Shown here piece by piece: positions 60,308 through 64,000 of a stretch of DNA of 64,000 nt. Positions within the stretch are counted from its first letter, which is position 1. Each line of letters opens with the position of its first letter. The stretch is from Moniliophthora roreri (lineage: Eukaryota > Basidiomycota > Agaricomycetes > Agaricales > Marasmiaceae). The notes below the pieces were generated by a model. It was not told the DNA's origin, did no database searches, and saw only the letters and a list, made by a program, of their open reading frames with translations. The DNA lies in assembly GCA_001466705.2 (NCBI GenBank), contig LATX02000123.1, forward strand, positions 310,001 through 374,000, in the 5' to 3' direction. The position numbers were made by a program, and so were the translations under genes.

Positions 60308-61693
60308 TCACTTGCCGGTTGAACTGCCATTACTTAGCGTAAAGAGATCTTCTGAAAAGTATTCATGGTTATCTGTACCGGGGAAAGTTGTCAGTTTAGA
60401 AACGAAAGCCAATATGGTATCGCATACCTGCATTGCCTAAAGCGAGTTGCGGAAACGTTGCAGCAAGCTCTAGAGCTCCCTTCCTTCCGTACACGATATC
60501 CTTCGTACCGGCGATCGCCAAGAAATGGGTAGACTCATGAATCAGAGTTCCTGCCTGAGAATCAATTCCAACAAGAGTAGTCTGCCAGAATGCATTGCAG
60601 AGGTAGATAGTACCGAATCTATAATTGCCACGAGTCAGGGTTTGAGGCTTTCGATGAAAACAGGAGGAAGTAAACCCACTGATTCGGGTAAACATAAGCA
60701 AATGTCGCTTTGTCTGGGCAATCCTCTGGTGTGCAGTCATACGTATAATCACCGAAAGGATTCTTGGTAATATTGGTGTAATGCGTAGTGGCGTTGTTAT
60801 ACCGAGCAGTTGCGAAGGCACCGAACCATGTTTGGTAGAGTGGACCTCCGCCTTGGATATTCTTTAGCAAAGAGCTACAGTTCATGCGTCAGAACGTCGA
60901 AAAGAGAGAGAGAGAGATTTAGGTGTATGAAAGAACTCACGTAGCAGATATGTTAGCAAAGACATCCGCAAACTGTGTGGCCTTTGTCACAACAGCCTGC
61001 TGACCGGCAGAACATTTACTAAACTTTGCGTTTGTCGCTGTGGATGCGCGTGTCGACCTGGGTTTGAGATCCCGTGCAGCAATTTTGGCAGAGGCGGATA
61101 CGACTTTGGCATCAATAGTACCGAGCTCTTGTGTTAAATAGTCCCAATAGTAAAAGATTTTCCCTGCTCCGACGTTGTAGCTGGACTCGAAAGTAGCGAA
61201 TGCATATGAATTGGACACTGAAAATCGAGGATTGATGTCAGTTTGGGCGACTCGGGAATTTGGGATGTAGCACTGGCTTACAATCATGTTCAACCTCGAC
61301 TGATTCTCCCGGCTTCAACACGGTAAAAGTCGAATCATCACCATTCGTCGCGGCAAACCTTGGGCTATACTTGAGCTTCATCCCAGTGAATGAGGGAGCT
61401 GCTGCGTCATCATCTAAAACAAACGAAAACGTGTCGGTGGGTGCTTTATTCAGAACGCTCCTCGGGTCGTTCAACACCATTAACTGTTCTGTCCCTGTGT
61501 TGGACAGTTTAGCACGAATAACATTGCTGGAATGCGGGTCACCTGAAAGTCGGACGGGGTATTAGTTAGAGTTGAATGGTGAAAGTTGTGTGCACTTACT
61601 CGTCAAACCCAATGTTAGTGCCTTTTCTGCTGCTGCACTACCAGCTAGCAGGACGAGCGCAAGATTGGATCGAGCCGAAGATGCTGAGATCAT
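60308..61693 (-). CDS. Secreted M35 (aspzincin) metalloendopeptidase, peptidyl-Lys type
   Basis: Starts MISASSARSNLALVLLAGSAAA, a signal peptide. A propeptide-like region follows (DDDAAAPSFTGMKLKYSPRF; VLKPGESVEVEHD). The mature enzyme begins near ATNAKFSKCSAGQQ and contains FVYPNQ-type sequence (FAYVYPNQ), GTIYLCNAFW, the zinc site HESTHF (H-E-x-x-H) and the aspzincin aspartate in AGTKDIVYG. It ends with NADNHEYFSEDLF over a last short exon. This arrangement is that of the deuterolysin/peptidyl-Lys metalloendopeptidase family of mushrooms (Grifola, Armillaria), which cleaves before lysine. It probably works outside the cell in nutrition. All three expected metal ligands are present. Confidence 0.9.
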
Positions 61694-62275
61694 TCTAGGG
61701 CTAGCTCGGGGTACTGAGTGCTAAAAAAAACTTGCGTTGGTCTGCCTCTTTAATAGGAAACCAAATGTGTCGCCCGCTTGATAGTGTCCGAGCGTACAGC
61801 CAAGGTATAGGAGAAGTATATCAGCATTGTGGTCTTAGAAGAGAAACAAAGTCGCAGAACACAACAGAAACTTGTCGCAGACTCCACTGTAGTAACGATA
61901 GGGTTATTTCGAGAGATTATACATATTGAAGCGGTCCTAGCTTAAAAAGTGTAATGCAGATGCAAAGAGGCCGTTGAAAAGCGTATTGACATCAGAAGAT
62001 TTTGAAGCGAGACTTTGGGTGTGTATGATTTACGGCGGTTCGAGCTCACCGCTTGGTCCTTTATCGATCTGGCTGAGACCCAAAGTGTTGCAGTTGATAC
62101 CGCAGTACATTGTACACTGCCCATGCAAATTTTGCGGAAAAAATGGAGTTGGCCGAAGACAGATTGGGCAGAGTGTCACGTGCTTGTCTCACGCTCCACA
62201 CGTCGGGTAATATCCGAATCGTGACTTCTACGCGGTTGCCACCAAACTCCACCACCAAACTCCACCGTCCCCCAC
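61694..62275. other. Divergent intergenic region, M35 protease / RING gene
   Basis: 582 bp between divergent start codons. No gene is supported. Confidence 0.5.
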
Positions 62276-63233
62276 ATGGTACTGTTGATATGCGACATCT
62301 GCCAGGAGGAATACGAGGTTGAAAAGTTTCTCTTTGAAGTTGCGTGCGGTCAGTCATTCGCAACCCCCTAATCTTACCACTCAACCGCGCCACTTACCTA
62401 CGATTTCTTTGGCTCTGGCAGGTCACGGCTTTTGCGAAACATGTACCAATGAAATCAAGAATCGTCCGAAATGTCCACTTTGTCGAAAGCTACGGTCTAA
62501 ACTACCGCCTCATCGCGTTTACTTTACTCCTGCGGACGCACTGGTCGAGCATCAAGCGCAGTCATTGAGCAATGGACTCTCGATGGTCAACTTGGAGTCG
62601 AGTGCTAGAAACATTCACAATTTGGGAACGAGGATGAGTAAGGTTATGGGGGACTCAGAGGTTTCGGTGAGGTGTTTCCGGGAATTCTTCTGTGTCATTC
62701 TGACGAGTTTCCACACTCAGACAAAGCTGGTCTCTGCTGTCAAAGATGTAGAAGAGCGTATACAGTACTTCTCTTTGGAGTTACAACGAGAAAGAGACGA
62801 GAAGAGTGCCATGCAACGAAAGATTGACTTGTGGTACCCAAGAGTCAACTTGGTAGAGGCTATGGAACGCAAAGCAAAGTGCTTAGAGGCGAAAGTCCGA
62901 GAGCTGAAGCAGGAGAACGCGTCATTGCAGACAACAAATAACCAAGCTAGGCTACTTCAGGATGACCAGAGAAAGCTGCGGGATATTATCTATGATCAGG
63001 AGGAAATCATTACCACCAAGGACAGGGAAATTGCACAGCTCAAGATGCATAAAGGCGAGGGCGAAAAGCAGGTAAGTGCTCCATGGCTCGCATGGTGTTG
63101 GTATTGACCGGTGGCTTTTGCGTAGATCAAGCTACTGAAAAAGAAGCTCAAGGCCTTGTCGAAATCCCACCCGCCTCGAGGTGATCCCAACGATACACTC
63201 TTGATCCAACGCTCAAACACATCACCATCATAA
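62276..63233 (+). CDS. RING-finger protein with coiled coil, probable E3 ubiquitin ligase
   Basis: Four exons (62276-62348, 62422-62666, 62721-63071, 63126-63233) sum to exactly 258 residues. The start codon opens MVLLICDICQEEYEVE. The RING runs over the first intron: C-x2-C, then CGHGFCETC, then CPLCRK, a C3HC4 order with all ligands present. After residue 100 a long heptad-rich coiled coil follows (KDVEERIQYFSLELQRERDE; KCLEAKVRELKQENASLQ; IYDQEEIITTKDREIAQLK), ending in a short serine-rich tail. The RING makes E2 binding likely, and the coiled coil suggests dimerisation or partner binding; the layout recalls TRAIP-like proteins, but I cannot assign a substrate. Confidence 0.85.
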
Positions 63234-64000
63234 CGGACGAGGTGTCAACTCGTGAATACCCTGATAACGGAAGCTATACCCTGATTGTACAACTACCTCA
63301 TCCCGACCATCACCACACCTTGGACCATATATACACGGCTCTATATCCCATTGGTTATTCGCTCAGCCTACTACGTCTCCGCGTCAATCAGCTTTCTCCT
63401 AATCACCGAGCTGCCGTAAATTCGTCTTGTGTTTGATGCTTCGTGTTTATTGACGTTCAACATTTGGTTTAAACAGGGTCTGTAACTTATCTGAAGCTGA
63501 AGTTGACGATTTTCTTGAAACTTTATTGCCTTTCACCACGAGCGTCTTTGAGTGCGCAGTGTACAGCACAACGCTGGAAGTTTTGCGGAGTCTGTGCATC
63601 CGACTGCTGGATTGCGCTCAAAGTCCGATTTCAACAGGCAAAACTGATGTTCGTGTCTAGATTACATATTTAATGCGCATCTATATACTATTCTTATTAC
63701 GGTGATTATCACTAATACCGTCGCCACTAATCCGCATAATGCAATGCTGGCACGGTTTAATTCGGTGCTTAGGCAGCAAGGTCAACGCATTATCGGAGAA
63801 GAATCCTGCTCCTTGAATTTTTTTTCTCTCTCAGAGTATAAGTTTTCATGCAGCCGACCACGTAAAAGCAACTTGGAAGGCTTACGGATCACGGTAAGTA
63901 TGGTAGCAAGTATGTGAGTAGGGGCGTTAGTATGGATGCGATTAAATCAATCATCTATCTATATCTATCCATATCTATCTATTACGTTTCGAGTCCATTT
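63234..64000. other. Right-edge stretch without a recognised gene
   Basis: A 64-codon frame at 63242-63436 lies directly after the RING stop and is most likely 3' UTR. No other gene is recognised. Confidence 0.45.
63948..63985. repeat. TATC/TCTA microsatellite
   Basis: An imperfect run of ATCTATCTAT-type units near the right edge. Confidence 0.7.

Noticed and set aside
1..64000. tRNA, rRNA, CRISPR arrays and viral genes
   Set aside because: I looked for characteristic tRNA box sequences, repeat-spacer regularity and polymerase or capsid motifs and found none I could support by eye; a covariance-model search would be needed to exclude tRNAs.

Overview
The window looks like genomic DNA of an agaricomycete (mushroom-forming basidiomycete) fungus. 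The evidence is compact genes split by many 45-70 nt introns, and fungus- or mushroom-typical families: a DUF6535 protein, a seven-helix receptor-like membrane protein with the G-R-I-W-W signature, a fungal GT2 glycosyltransferase, an aspzincin (M35) protease and a THI20-type HMP kinase/TenA fusion. No rRNA, tRNA or CRISPR array was recognised. Most gene models below were assembled by hand from exons. For several (esterase, first P450, NTH1, TRS31, RPA34, MDR reductase, RING protein, alpha/beta hydrolase, DUF1308 protein) the exon lengths sum to a whole number of codons.

Region by region: 0.9-3.0 kb DUF6535 membrane protein (-). 3.8-6.0 kb DUF1308 protein (-), divergent from an alpha/beta hydrolase (+, 6.3-7.9 kb). 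This hydrolase converges on a secreted type-B carboxylesterase (-, 8.0-10.1 kb), followed by a P450 (-, 10.3-12.5 kb). 14.6-15.9 kb multi-pass membrane protein (-). 18.5-22.2 kb GT2 glycosyltransferase (+). 23.0-24.8 kb orphan gene (+). 25.0-26.3 kb kinase-like protein (-). 26.7-30.3 kb is a diverged segmental copy of 9.8-13.7 kb: a second, apparently intact P450 plus a decayed fragment of the esterase. 31.3-32.8 kb seven-helix protein (-). 34.2-36.5 kb third, unrelated P450 (-).

38.0-47.0 kb is a gene-free block almost devoid of CpG dinucleotides, with large direct repeats, a purine-rich minisatellite, two single-N assembly joints and transposon-like remnants. CpG returns abruptly near 46.98 kb.

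47.9-63.2 kb is a gene-dense housekeeping stretch: NatC subunit NAA35 (-), a small orphan (-), NTH1 DNA glycosylase (+), TRAPP subunit TRS31 (+), THI20 (-) divergent from RNA polymerase I subunit RPA34 (+), an MDR-family reductase (+), an M35 metalloendopeptidase (-) and a RING protein (+).

The left half thus reads as accessory or metabolic DNA (P450s, esterase, hydrolase, orphan and expanded families) and the right end as conserved core genes, separated by a heterochromatin-like block. I did not find a convincing new multi-gene system. The strongest unusual signals are the P450-esterase segmental duplication, the CpG desert with its assembly-ambiguous repeats, and the very small exons that encode the P450 oxygen-activation motif.
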